Shown: positions 35,111 to 41,940 of the stretch, piece after piece | Position numbering within the stretch: position 1 is the stretch's first letter | Layout of the letters: every line of letters starts with the position of its first letter | Origin: Alitiscatomonas aceti | Lineage (GTDB): Bacteria > Bacillota > Clostridia > Lachnospirales > Lachnospiraceae | Assembly (NCBI RefSeq): GCF_025567195.1 | Contig: NZ_JAOQJF010000008.1 | Coordinates: forward strand, 1-64,000 | Direction: 5' to 3' | Length of the DNA stretch: 64,000 nt | Translations under genes and position numbers: made by a program | The notes under the pieces: model-generated | Seen by the model: only the letters and a program-made list of their open reading frames with translations | The model's database searches: none | What the model was told of the DNA's origin: nothing

Positions 35111-36101
35111 TGTGCAGCACCTCCTTCAACGCCCGGTAGTCGTGATATGCAATGGAAATATTCCTGCCAGGATACGCTTCTTTCACGCCGGCATAGCTTT
35201 TTCTTAAGGCGGTAAGGCCAGAATTGTAATAGGTATTGATCTCCTCTACGCTACTGCCGTCCGCCTTTTTCAGTTCGTAAATATTGATGAGCTCCTTTCC
35301 GTATTCACTGGCCAATTCTACCTCAGTGGCAATGTTCTTGATTTCTGCTCCCCGATAGTAATTCATAACCGCAATTCGGTCGCATCCGTTCCGGATTAGC
35401 TCTTCCAGACCTTCCCCCTGCCCCTTTTTGTCGTAAAACCACGGAATACAGACAATCATTTCCAGCTCATGGCTTCTAGCAAGAGCATAGGCCTTCTTCA
35501 TTCCAGAAACAAAGGTTTCCATAACTCGGTCCGGATCCTCATCCCATTCATCCAGAGTATAAGGCTCCACATCAAAGACAATTCCCTCCAGGCACGGAAT
35601 CTGCGCCCATTCCTCTCCATCCCCCCTGCGTCGTTCCAGAAACTTCCGTTGGATCCGACGGTTATAGGCCGCAGTTTCCTCCACCTCCTCGCAAAGCCTC
35701 TCTCCCTCCGAATCAAGAGCCCAGGAAGGATGCCCCGTCAAACGGTAAATGGTAATACCCGCCTCCATGGCCTTCTCCGCAAACAGGGACATCTGCTCCT
35801 GACGACTGTTTTTACTGGAAAAATTCTGGTACAGAACATTCAGTTCCTGGTCCTTCATAATCGAAAACAGTTCTCTATCCGTCTGATTGACGGTCTCAGC
35901 GCTCCAGGAAAACAAACCAGCGTTTTCCAGCGATATCCCCATCCGCCCGGAAGCTTCCGATGCACAGGCAGCCGCTGGCCCGGAAAAGACTGCCCACAGG
36001 AGCAGAACCATACCGGTCAGCCATCCCCTCCGGTTCCTGGAATATGATCCAGTCCTACTGCGGCACCGGAAGAATGATATTTTCGTTTTCCTTTCAATCA
36101 T
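35103..36101 (-). CDS. Secreted TIM-barrel protein, putative glycoside hydrolase
   Basis: 332 aa, first gene of the operon. A basic N-terminus, then a hydrophobic segment (LTGMVLLLWAVFSGPAAACA) that looks like a signal peptide. The body has barrel-like beta-alpha units with FDVEPYTLDEWDEDPD, LEMIVCIPWFYD and DRIAVMNYYRG, reminiscent of GH18-like or DUF4015-type barrels in which Asp/Glu on strand ends act; the DVE motif is the best candidate site. No family assigned with certainty. The start lacks a strong ribosome site (AGGAT 13 bp upstream), so a slightly later start is possible. Confidence 0.75.
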   Translation of the reverse strand: MIERKTKISFFRCRSRTGSYSRNRRGWLTGMVLLLWAVFSGPAAACASEASGRMGISLENAGLFSWSAETVNQTDRELFSIMKDQELNVLYQNFSSKNSRQEQMSLFAEKAMEAGITIYRLTGHPSWALDSEGERLCEEVEETAAYNRRIQRKFLERRRGDGEEWAQIPCLEGIVFDVEPYTLDEWDEDPDRVMETFVSGMKKAYALARSHELEMIVCIPWFYDKKGQGEGLEELIRNGCDRIAVMNYYRGAEIKNIATEVELASEYGKELINIYELKKADGSSVEEINTYYNSGLTALRKSYAGVKEAYPGRNISIAYHDYRALKEVLHIE

Positions 36102-36132
36102 TGATTCAGCAAGATCCTTTCCTAAAATTTAA

Positions 36133-36170
36133 CAGGGTTACTCAATGACAGCGAAGCTGGAAAAACCCTG
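36133..36170 (-). other. Hairpin in the 5' leader of the nine-gene operon
   Basis: Arms CAGGGTT/AACCCTG enclose a smaller CAGC-GAA-GCTG stem; on the minus strand TTAAATTTT follows. It lies between the transcription start (near 36176) and the first gene and could act as an attenuator or mRNA-stabilising element. It does not resemble a c-di-GMP riboswitch. Confidence 0.4.
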
Positions 36171-36172
36171 AT

Positions 36173-36220
36173 TTCTAATACCATTATATTCGTTTTATCG
36201 AAGATATTCAAGTATTAGAA
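36173..36220. promoter_or_regulatory. 9-bp inverted repeat bracketing the operon promoter
   Basis: TTCTAATAC (36173-36181) and GTATTAGAA (36212-36220) are exact inverted copies. One half abuts the -35 element and the other lies one base past the -10, spanning the start site. This is an operator-like arrangement; the divergent HTH gene at 36266 is the obvious candidate binder. Confidence 0.6.
36183..36211 (-). promoter_or_regulatory. Promoter of the nine-gene exopolysaccharide-like operon
   Basis: Minus strand: -35 TTGAAT (36206-36211), 17-nt spacer, -10 TATAAT (36183-36188). It is the only good promoter seen ahead of the nine leftward genes. Confidence 0.75.
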
Positions 36221-36265
36221 TATATCCTATGCTAAATCCATAAATCATTTATGGAGGCAGGCTTC

Positions 36266-36484
36266 ATGATAGACTATTCACCTTTCTGGGAAACTCTGGA
36301 GCACTCCCAGGAAAACTGGTATACTCTTACCAGCAGACACCATCTTTCCCACAGTACCCTTCACCGTTTAAAACATAATATGGATGTGTCCACACGCACC
36401 CTCAACGACCTGTGCCGCATCTTGAACTGTGATATCAAGGATCTGGTAAAATACGTCCCCTCACCCGAAGACCAGACACTGTGA
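36266..36484 (+). CDS. Small Cro/CI-type HTH regulator
   Basis: 72 aa, essentially one helix-turn-helix domain: TLTSRHHLSHSTLHRLKHNM followed by TLNDLCRILNCDIKDLVKYVP, the usual XRE-family pattern. Start at 36266 has GGAGG 8 bp upstream; the ATG at 36251 lies within that site and is rejected. Divergent from the nine-gene operon, with an inverted repeat between them, so it may repress that operon and itself. No effector domain is present. Confidence 0.82.
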   Translation: MIDYSPFWETLEHSQENWYTLTSRHHLSHSTLHRLKHNMDVSTRTLNDLCRILNCDIKDLVKYVPSPEDQTL

Positions 36485-36510
36485 TCTGCTGCTAAATCCC
36501 CAAAGAAACA

Positions 36511-36552
36511 AAAAAAAGACAGATACACATCTCTGCATATCTGCCTCTTTTT
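36511..36552. terminator. Bidirectional terminator
   Basis: A-run plus CAGATA (36519-36524) pairs with TATCTG plus TCTTTTTT; it ends the HTH gene on the plus strand and the following hypothetical gene on the minus strand. Confidence 0.7.
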
Positions 36553-36561
36553 TAGGCTTCT

Positions 36562-36957
36562 TTATCTCGTATTCCTGCTTTCGCAAGAATATGTCAGAAG
36601 AATCTGTATTTCCCCCTGTCTCCTTTCGACCACAGCATAATCTGCCATCAGGATAGCCGCCCCAAGCCCTCTGTCTTCGGTCAGCACAAAGCCTATGTCA
36701 TTTTGCAGGGCCACACAAAAATCTGTATCCTTTTCTCTGATCTCCAGTCTGGAACAAGTCCTTTCCGCATAGTTTTTCATAAGAAAGACTAATGTGTCTC
36801 TCAGCCACACCTTCTGGCATAAAGCCTTTTCTATCTCCTCCTCATCCCTCATATGAGAAAGAAACTCGCATACCTTCTCCATCTGCTGTCCATTCAAAGA
36901 ATCAAAAATCTCTTCCAGATCATCAGCAACTTTCTTCGGTCTGTAATCATAGATCAT
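36562..36957 (-). CDS. Hypothetical protein
   Basis: 131 aa, not recognised. Soluble, acidic, helical N-terminal half (PKKVADDLEEIFDSLNGQQ) and a C-terminal half with alternating hydrophobics (FCVALQNDIGFVLTEDRGLGAAI). No signal peptide or membrane segment. Start at 36957 has GAGGAAAAG upstream; the frame extends 19 codons further. It lies alone between a bidirectional terminator and the MFS terminator, in the lower-GC accessory stretch. Confidence 0.65.
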   Translation of the reverse strand: MIYDYRPKKVADDLEEIFDSLNGQQMEKVCEFLSHMRDEEEIEKALCQKVWLRDTLVFLMKNYAERTCSRLEIREKDTDFCVALQNDIGFVLTEDRGLGAAILMADYAVVERRQGEIQILLTYSCESRNTR

Positions 36958-37136
36958 ATTCTTTTCCTCACTCCTTCTGGTTTTCCTTTTATATCTGATT
37001 GTCTGCGGTGACACATATCCAGTATAACGTATTTTTTAAGAAATCTCCGGTTGAAAAGTGGATATTTCTGGCAGCCATTTATTCCTTCCTAACACTCCGG
37101 TCAGAAGGATATATTCCATAAAATGCCCAAAATACA

Positions 37137-37186
37137 GGGATGCTGCAAAAAGGGCTCTCTCCAAACTTCCCTTATTACAGCATCCC
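37137..37186 (-). terminator. Hairpin after the MFS transporter gene
   Basis: Perfect 9-bp arms GGGATGCTG/CAGCATCCC with an inner AGGG/CCCT stem, just past the MFS stop codon. The downstream sequence on the minus strand (TGTATTTT) is only moderately T-rich. Confidence 0.55.
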
Positions 37187-37189
37187 TGC

Positions 37190-38419
37190 TTATCCCCTTT
37201 TTACTATCCCCGACTTCTCCAGGTATCCGGCCACAGCCAGATGCACCGCGCTGCAGGCGGCTGCCAGTAAGAACACATACTGGGGGCCCCATACCTTCCA
37301 GATCACCCCGAAGCCGCCGGATACCGTCACTGCCAGCACATGATCCACACTTAAGCCCAGAGACAGATTTCCCATCACATCCTCCGGGCGCAGGCTCAGC
37401 TGCTTCATCATCACCGTATGGACAGTATTAAAATGATCCGTCAGCATCACCAGGATATAGGCCAGGAAAACCAGGACCGCTCCCAGTGGTCCGTCCCCGA
37501 ACCGGCCGGAAGCCGCGCCCCAGGCTGCAAAGGCCGCAAAGAGAAACGCTCCGGCAAAGTATCCGCCTTCTATGGCCAGGGATCTGGAAACTCCCAGGTG
37601 GTCCAGCATCCGGCCGATGACTGGGGAAAAGCGGCTCCCGATCAGATGGGCAGCCATGCCTAAAAGCGCCAGGGTATCCGCTCCCATGGCTAAAAGCTCC
37701 ACAATAAGCCAGGGCGCAAATACGATCCGCATCCGCTTCTGACAGCCGTAAACGGCGGTGATCAGATAATAGGGAATGTAGCGCTTCCGGATATGCAAGG
37801 TATCCCGGCGGCCGGTGTTCCTGGCCCGGGGCACATTGAGCTCCGGAGCTGTTTTTCTGAGCCGGACTGCAAAAAAGAGACCGGCGGCAGTAAAGAGAAG
37901 CCCCGCCACAAAGGACGGGATCACGCCGTCCCCAAACCAGAATAGCCCGGTGCGGTATCCAATGAATACAGCCGCCGACGCAGTCATGGACGCCAGAGTC
38001 ATCTTTCCCTTAAGCTGTCCTAAAAAAGTCCCCGTTTTCCCCTCTCCCGACAGATCCATGGCAATGCTGTCCCGCAGGGGCATCATCATATGCTCTCCCA
38101 GGGAAAAGGAAAAAAGAAAGATCTGCATGATAAAATATGACGGCGATAAAAGGCCCAGAACTGCCAGTCCCAGGGTACAGAAGCCGTAGGCCATGACCAT
38201 CAGGGACAGGTTTCCGAGCCCCGAAAGAGCCGTCAGGATCACCACGCACAGGATCCCAGGCGTCTCCCTGGGTATCTCTAAAAGCCCGCGCTGGACCGAA
38301 TCGACGGCAAATACCTCCTTAAAGTAATTGGAAAATACCCCGCTGCTTAGGCCCACGGCCAGCGACAGGCAGAGTATGGCGTACATAAAAAGCTTTTTTG
38401 TGTCGTGATTTATGTCCAT
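37190..38419 (-). CDS. Major facilitator superfamily transporter
   Basis: 409 aa with about 12 membrane segments in two halves joined by a basic loop (RARNTGRRDTLHIRKRY, near 195-210). Start supported by GGGAGGAATAGATC. The order and helix pattern fit MFS efflux or sugar carriers, but no substrate motif is recognisable. It lies 30 bp after a hypothetical gene on the same strand and may be co-transcribed with it. Confidence 0.85.
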   Translation of the reverse strand: MDINHDTKKLFMYAILCLSLAVGLSSGVFSNYFKEVFAVDSVQRGLLEIPRETPGILCVVILTALSGLGNLSLMVMAYGFCTLGLAVLGLLSPSYFIMQIFLFSFSLGEHMMMPLRDSIAMDLSGEGKTGTFLGQLKGKMTLASMTASAAVFIGYRTGLFWFGDGVIPSFVAGLLFTAAGLFFAVRLRKTAPELNVPRARNTGRRDTLHIRKRYIPYYLITAVYGCQKRMRIVFAPWLIVELLAMGADTLALLGMAAHLIGSRFSPVIGRMLDHLGVSRSLAIEGGYFAGAFLFAAFAAWGAASGRFGDGPLGAVLVFLAYILVMLTDHFNTVHTVMMKQLSLRPEDVMGNLSLGLSVDHVLAVTVSGGFGVIWKVWGPQYVFLLAAACSAVHLAVAGYLEKSGIVKRG

Positions 38420-38449
38420 GATCTATTCCTCCCTGGAATGTTTTCTCCG

Positions 38450-38920
38450 TTAAAAACCGCCCTCATAATACGCCCTGGCAATTACATAGGACGGCTCATA
38501 ATATGCACTGCAGTTATAATTATCGATCACATCACAAATCTCATGATTATAAACCCGGATTATTCCGTCTACCTCGGATTCTCCCGGCTTCTTTGTATCG
38601 TGGATCAGTCTCTCATAAACTTTCCCCATTTGGAAAGGCCCAGGAATTTTTGTTACCAGCTCCGGGTCTACCCGATCCACATGAAATGTCCCCTCCGACA
38701 GTTGGTATGTTTCTATCCAGTCTTTTTCGACTGCCAGGGGATTTTCTGCATGGAGGACGTTTGCCACGCTGACCAGATGTTCCAGACTCTTTCTGCCAAT
38801 CTGATTCACCACATAGCGGTTGCGCTGATGAAGTCTTCTTGCAACCCGTTCAATCATGTAACAGACAAAAAATATATCATTTCTGCTGATTTCCTCATCT
38901 GGGAAATAAATATTTGTCAC
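38450..38920 (-). CDS. Hypothetical protein next to a toxin-like remnant
   Basis: 156 aa from a GTG start with GGGGAG 9 bp upstream. Helical N-terminal part (FFVCYMIERVARRLHQRN) and a distinctive C-terminus (VIDNYNCSAYYEPSYVIARA). No membrane segment. I have no firm family name. The preceding short gene begins like ADP-ribosyl-type DUF3990 proteins, so this may belong to the same accessory locus, possibly as a partner protein; this is inference from position. Confidence 0.65.
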   Translation of the reverse strand: MTNIYFPDEEISRNDIFFVCYMIERVARRLHQRNRYVVNQIGRKSLEHLVSVANVLHAENPLAVEKDWIETYQLSEGTFHVDRVDPELVTKIPGPFQMGKVYERLIHDTKKPGESEVDGIIRVYNHEICDVIDNYNCSAYYEPSYVIARAYYEGGF

Positions 38921-38935
38921 AGAACTTCACTCCCC

Positions 38936-39034
38936 TCAAAATGCAGAGTTTTTAAGGCTGTAACCATTGACCAGAATTCTGGGTTCCTGTACAACCGCAT
39001 TGCTTCCATGATAAACAAGCTTTTCTTTTCTCAC
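38936..39034 (-). pseudogene. Truncated DUF3990-like N-terminus (32 codons)
   Basis: A GTG start 6 nt after a perfect AGGAGG opens a 32-codon frame: KLVYHGSNAVVQEPRIL and then a stop after NGYSLKNSAF. The YHGSN...EP opening is typical of DUF3990 proteins (ADP-ribosyltransferase-like, usually about 150 or more residues). The remainder is missing, so this is a remnant or a recoded start; the next gene starts 15 bp downstream. Confidence 0.5.
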
Positions 39035-39232
39035 ATTTCTACCTCCTGTCCATGTCCCCATTTTACCAGTTTCCGGACGTCCCGGCAAGTACCTCCGCCC
39101 CAGTTCTCCCACCCTTTGCCGTATCCGGACAGAACCTCTCCTCTGCCAGCGGCTGCCTGTCCTGGAGCAAAGCGCAGAATGGATCCGTCTGTCCTTTTCG
39201 AGAAAATATCGTATGGGACAGAAATAAACCGG

Positions 39233-39272
39233 GGACAGGAGCGCCGCAATTTTACAGCGTCCCTGTCCCCCA
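39233..39272. other. Inverted repeat downstream of pepA
   Basis: GGGGACAGG and CCTGTCCCC arms around about 20 nt, 25 bp past the pepA stop. No T-run on either strand, so termination here would be weak or factor-dependent. Confidence 0.4.
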
Positions 39273-39295
39273 GGTGAGAACACAAAAAAAGATTT

Positions 39296-40762
39296 TTATC
39301 TGGATATTACCTTCACTGTCTCATACAAAAGGCTCACGCCGTAGCCGGTGGCGCCCTTGATCGAATAGTCTATATCCTTTGACTCCCAGCTGACTGGTGC
39401 AATATCCACATGGACCCAGGAATGATCCTCCACAAATTCCTGGAGGAAGAGTCCCGCTACAATGGCGCCGCCGCCCATGGTGCTTCCCTGGGCGCTGTTC
39501 TGGATGTCTGCCACCTCAGATTCGATCACAGGGAAAAGCTCCTTGTCCAGCGGAAGCCGCCAGATCTTTTCGCAGGCCCGCTCTGAAGCCTCTTCCACCT
39601 CTGCGTAAAGCTCCTCATCATTGGAAAACACAGCCGAGCTCCTGACGCCCACTGCTCCCTGGGCAGCCCCTGTCAGAGTGGCGATGTCGATGATGGAACC
39701 GGCGTTCTCTTTCCGGATCGCATAGGTCAGTGCGTCCGCCAGGGTCAGACGGCCCTCTGCATCCGAATTGAGCATTTCGATCTTCTTTCCGTTCATGGAA
39801 AATAAAATATCACCGGGAACATATGCATCACCAGAGATCATGTTTTTGCATGCAGCAACCACTGCGATTACATTTACGGGAAGCTTTTCCAGCGCGATGG
39901 CACGGATCGCTCCGATCACTGCTGCTGCGCCTCCCATATCCCCATGCATGGTCTCCATTCTGGATTTCAGGCTGTATCCGCCGGAATCGAACATGATCCC
40001 CTTGCCCACCAGGGCCACCGGAGGCTCCTCCTCCTTTCCGCCTTTATAGCGGAGGACAATGAGCCTGGGCTCTGCCGCGGATCCTCTTCCAACGGCCAGG
40101 AACGCCCCCATATTCATCTCTTCTGCCTGTTTTTTATCATAGATCTGGACCTCGATGCCCAGCTCTTCTGCCAGGGCCTCACACTCCTTTGCAAGCTGCT
40201 CCGGATCCATGAACATGGACGGATGGTTCACAAGATCCCTGGCAAGCATGGTGCTTTCCGCCACATGGGCAGCCTCCCTGGCAAGCCTTTCCATACCAGC
40301 GGCGGAAGTCACTACCGCCGCTTCCTCCATCCCGTTTACCACCGGAACCGACCGGTAATGGTTAAACTGATAGGAAACCAGATGCGGGAGCTCCATGATC
40401 TTCTTGGCCATTTCCGGAGCATGGGTGATTTCCGCCGCATTGTCTAGGAATATCTCCGTCACGGCCGCAGACGCGTCCTTACAGCGCTTTAATGCCTTTG
40501 CAAAGGCCAGGAACACCTCCCGGTTGGTGGAGCTTCCATCTCCCAGTGAAACCAGGACTACCTTTTTAAAGGAACCATCCAGATACAGATTCAGATCATA
40601 AACCGAGCCGCAGGCGGCTGCCAGCTTGCCAGCAGAAAGGGCAGCCTTCACCGGACCGGAGATTACCTCCGGAAGCTCTGTACTTAGAAGCTGCTCATCA
40701 GAAAACGGGATCACAGCTGCATCAAAGGACGGGACTGCTTCTTTATAGATTTTTACATTCAT
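39296..40762 (-). CDS. pepA: Leucyl aminopeptidase (M17)
   Basis: 488 aa. The M17 signature appears as LNSDAEGRLTLADAL, with the metal-binding Lys/Asp in VGKGIMFDSGGYSLKS and MHGDMGGAA just before it. Cytosolic hexameric two-metal enzyme releasing N-terminal residues from peptides. Good ribosome site (ACAGGAG). The C-terminal half is well conserved; the N-terminal domain is the variable macro-like part. Monocistronic by spacing. Confidence 0.95.
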   Translation of the reverse strand: MNVKIYKEAVPSFDAAVIPFSDEQLLSTELPEVISGPVKAALSAGKLAAACGSVYDLNLYLDGSFKKVVLVSLGDGSSTNREVFLAFAKALKRCKDASAAVTEIFLDNAAEITHAPEMAKKIMELPHLVSYQFNHYRSVPVVNGMEEAAVVTSAAGMERLAREAAHVAESTMLARDLVNHPSMFMDPEQLAKECEALAEELGIEVQIYDKKQAEEMNMGAFLAVGRGSAAEPRLIVLRYKGGKEEEPPVALVGKGIMFDSGGYSLKSRMETMHGDMGGAAAVIGAIRAIALEKLPVNVIAVVAACKNMISGDAYVPGDILFSMNGKKIEMLNSDAEGRLTLADALTYAIRKENAGSIIDIATLTGAAQGAVGVRSSAVFSNDEELYAEVEEASERACEKIWRLPLDKELFPVIESEVADIQNSAQGSTMGGGAIVAGLFLQEFVEDHSWVHVDIAPVSWESKDIDYSIKGATGYGVSLLYETVKVISR

Positions 40763-40862
40763 CGTTTTTTCTCCTGTTTTTATCCTGTTCCATTTTAAGT
40801 TCAGACATCCTCCCGCAGGCAGGCCTGCGTTGGATGGATCGGCCTTTTGCCCCTATATCATT

Positions 40863-41408
40863 TTAGTCTTCAATCATATATGCGCTTACGATCTGGCCAT
40901 AAAAGGCGTAATGGTAATTCTCCAGGGAACCGCCAAAGGGAGTCGGCTTCTCACTGGGATAATGCTCCTTTAAGATCTCCTCCGGCATGGTATCTGTATC
41001 CTGTTTTTCCACGCAGACCACCCGGCACTCCAGTGTCAGCGGCAGCTCTTTGACCGCCGGAACAGAGATCACCTCCGGATCCACCAGCGTAAGTCCCAGC
41101 TCCTCTGCCTTATCCATATCCCGGCCGGATTTGGAGCCGCATACCCCAAGGATCTTCGGATCAAACGCTCCATAAGGAACATTCACGGTAAACTCCGGAT
41201 TCTTCTCCAGCTGCTCTTTTGTGAAGCGGCTCTTTCTGATATAAGCCGTAAACACAGGGAGGGACCAGTCGATCCCCAGGGTCCCCCAGCCCAGGGTCAT
41301 GGAATCCACCTTCCCGTCTGCCTTTGTGGTGATAAGGACTCCCTTATCCAGAGCCTTCATGATGTCTCCCGCATAGTCGAACACATTGATCTTTTTCTTC
41401 AAAACCAT
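40863..41408 (-). CDS. Flavin reductase-like FMN-binding protein
   Basis: 181 aa. Features of the flavin reductase (split-barrel) family: DKGVLITTKADGKVDSMTLGWG, RKSRFTKEQLEKNPEFTVNVP and a CGSKSGRDMDK segment. Likely binds FMN and reduces it or a small redox partner. Start uncertain: 41408 (ATG, GAGAGG very close) or TTG two codons later with better spacing; the frame extends 26 codons upstream without support. It follows a HicB-like gene by 115 bp on the same strand. Confidence 0.85.
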   Translation of the reverse strand: MVLKKKINVFDYAGDIMKALDKGVLITTKADGKVDSMTLGWGTLGIDWSLPVFTAYIRKSRFTKEQLEKNPEFTVNVPYGAFDPKILGVCGSKSGRDMDKAEELGLTLVDPEVISVPAVKELPLTLECRVVCVEKQDTDTMPEEILKEHYPSEKPTPFGGSLENYHYAFYGQIVSAYMIED

Positions 41409-41523
41409 ACCTCTCTTTCTTCTGGCTTTTGTCCCACAGACCAGTATATACTCCTCCCGGTCCAGGCAGGGACTGCAGCGTGTCATTATTTCTTCGGCCG
41501 CCCTATATACGGCGTCCGGAAGC

Positions 41524-41802
41524 TTAATCGTTATCCGGAAGAAGCTTGATCCGTACAGAGATCATTTTCACCAGCTGTCCCTCTTCCAGTTTTATATCCT
41601 CCACATGGGTAGAAAATGGAAGATCGCTGTCAAATTCCTCCATCTCCACGGTGATCCAGTTGCAGGCCGCATCCCTGGCGTTCTCGATGGCGTCCTCCAG
41701 ATCCGGCCCGTCTGCCTCGCAGCACTCCAGGTCCGGGAAAAATGCATGGTAGCCCTTTCCATCTTCATGGGGGGTAAATACCGCCGGGTAAGTAAATGTC
41801 AT
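41524..41802 (-). CDS. Solitary HicB-like protein
   Basis: 92 aa. The N-terminal half is the HicB fold (TYPAVFTPHEDGKGYHAFFPDL, then ADGPDLEDAIENARDA). HicB proteins usually neutralise the mRNA-cutting HicA; no HicA-like double-stranded-RNA-binding frame is seen on either side. There is no obvious DNA-binding C-terminus, the tail being KLEEGQLVKMISVRI. It may be an orphan antitoxin or a regulator. A perfect consensus promoter lies upstream. Confidence 0.8.
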   Translation of the reverse strand: MTFTYPAVFTPHEDGKGYHAFFPDLECCEADGPDLEDAIENARDAACNWITVEMEEFDSDLPFSTHVEDIKLEEGQLVKMISVRIKLLPDND

Positions 41803-41834
41803 AGTTTTTGCTCCTTATTCCTGTAATATGGCAC

Positions 41835-41866
41835 ATCGCCTGTCCCCAGAACGGGCGGCAGGCGAT
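41835..41866 (-). other. Hairpin between radical SAM and HicB-like genes
   Basis: ATCGCCTG/CAGGCGAT arms around 16 nt, located upstream of the HicB-like gene within its predicted leader (promoter at 41883-41911). No T-run. Confidence 0.4.
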
Positions 41867-41882
41867 GGCTGCATCTGTACTT

Positions 41883-41911
41883 ATTATAATGAACAGAACC
41901 GGTTATGTCAA
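41883..41911 (-). promoter_or_regulatory. Perfect consensus promoter ahead of the HicB-like gene
   Basis: Minus strand: TTGACA (41906-41911), 17-nt spacer, TATAAT (41883-41888). The spacer contains the 8-bp palindrome AACCGGTT (41897-41904), a possible repressor site; such a strong promoter would normally be repressed. Confidence 0.8.
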
Positions 41912-41940
41912 ACCTTCTGATGATTTCTCATACCGCCCAG

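Noticed and set aside
36101..36180. c-di-GMP riboswitch in the leader of the nine-gene operon
   Set aside because: The leader is only about 75 nt and has none of the conserved GEMM aptamer sequences.
38405..39277. 290-codon open frame on the plus strand
   Set aside because: Lies opposite two minus-strand frames with proper ribosome sites and overlaps the MFS start; the sequence looks like antisense translation.
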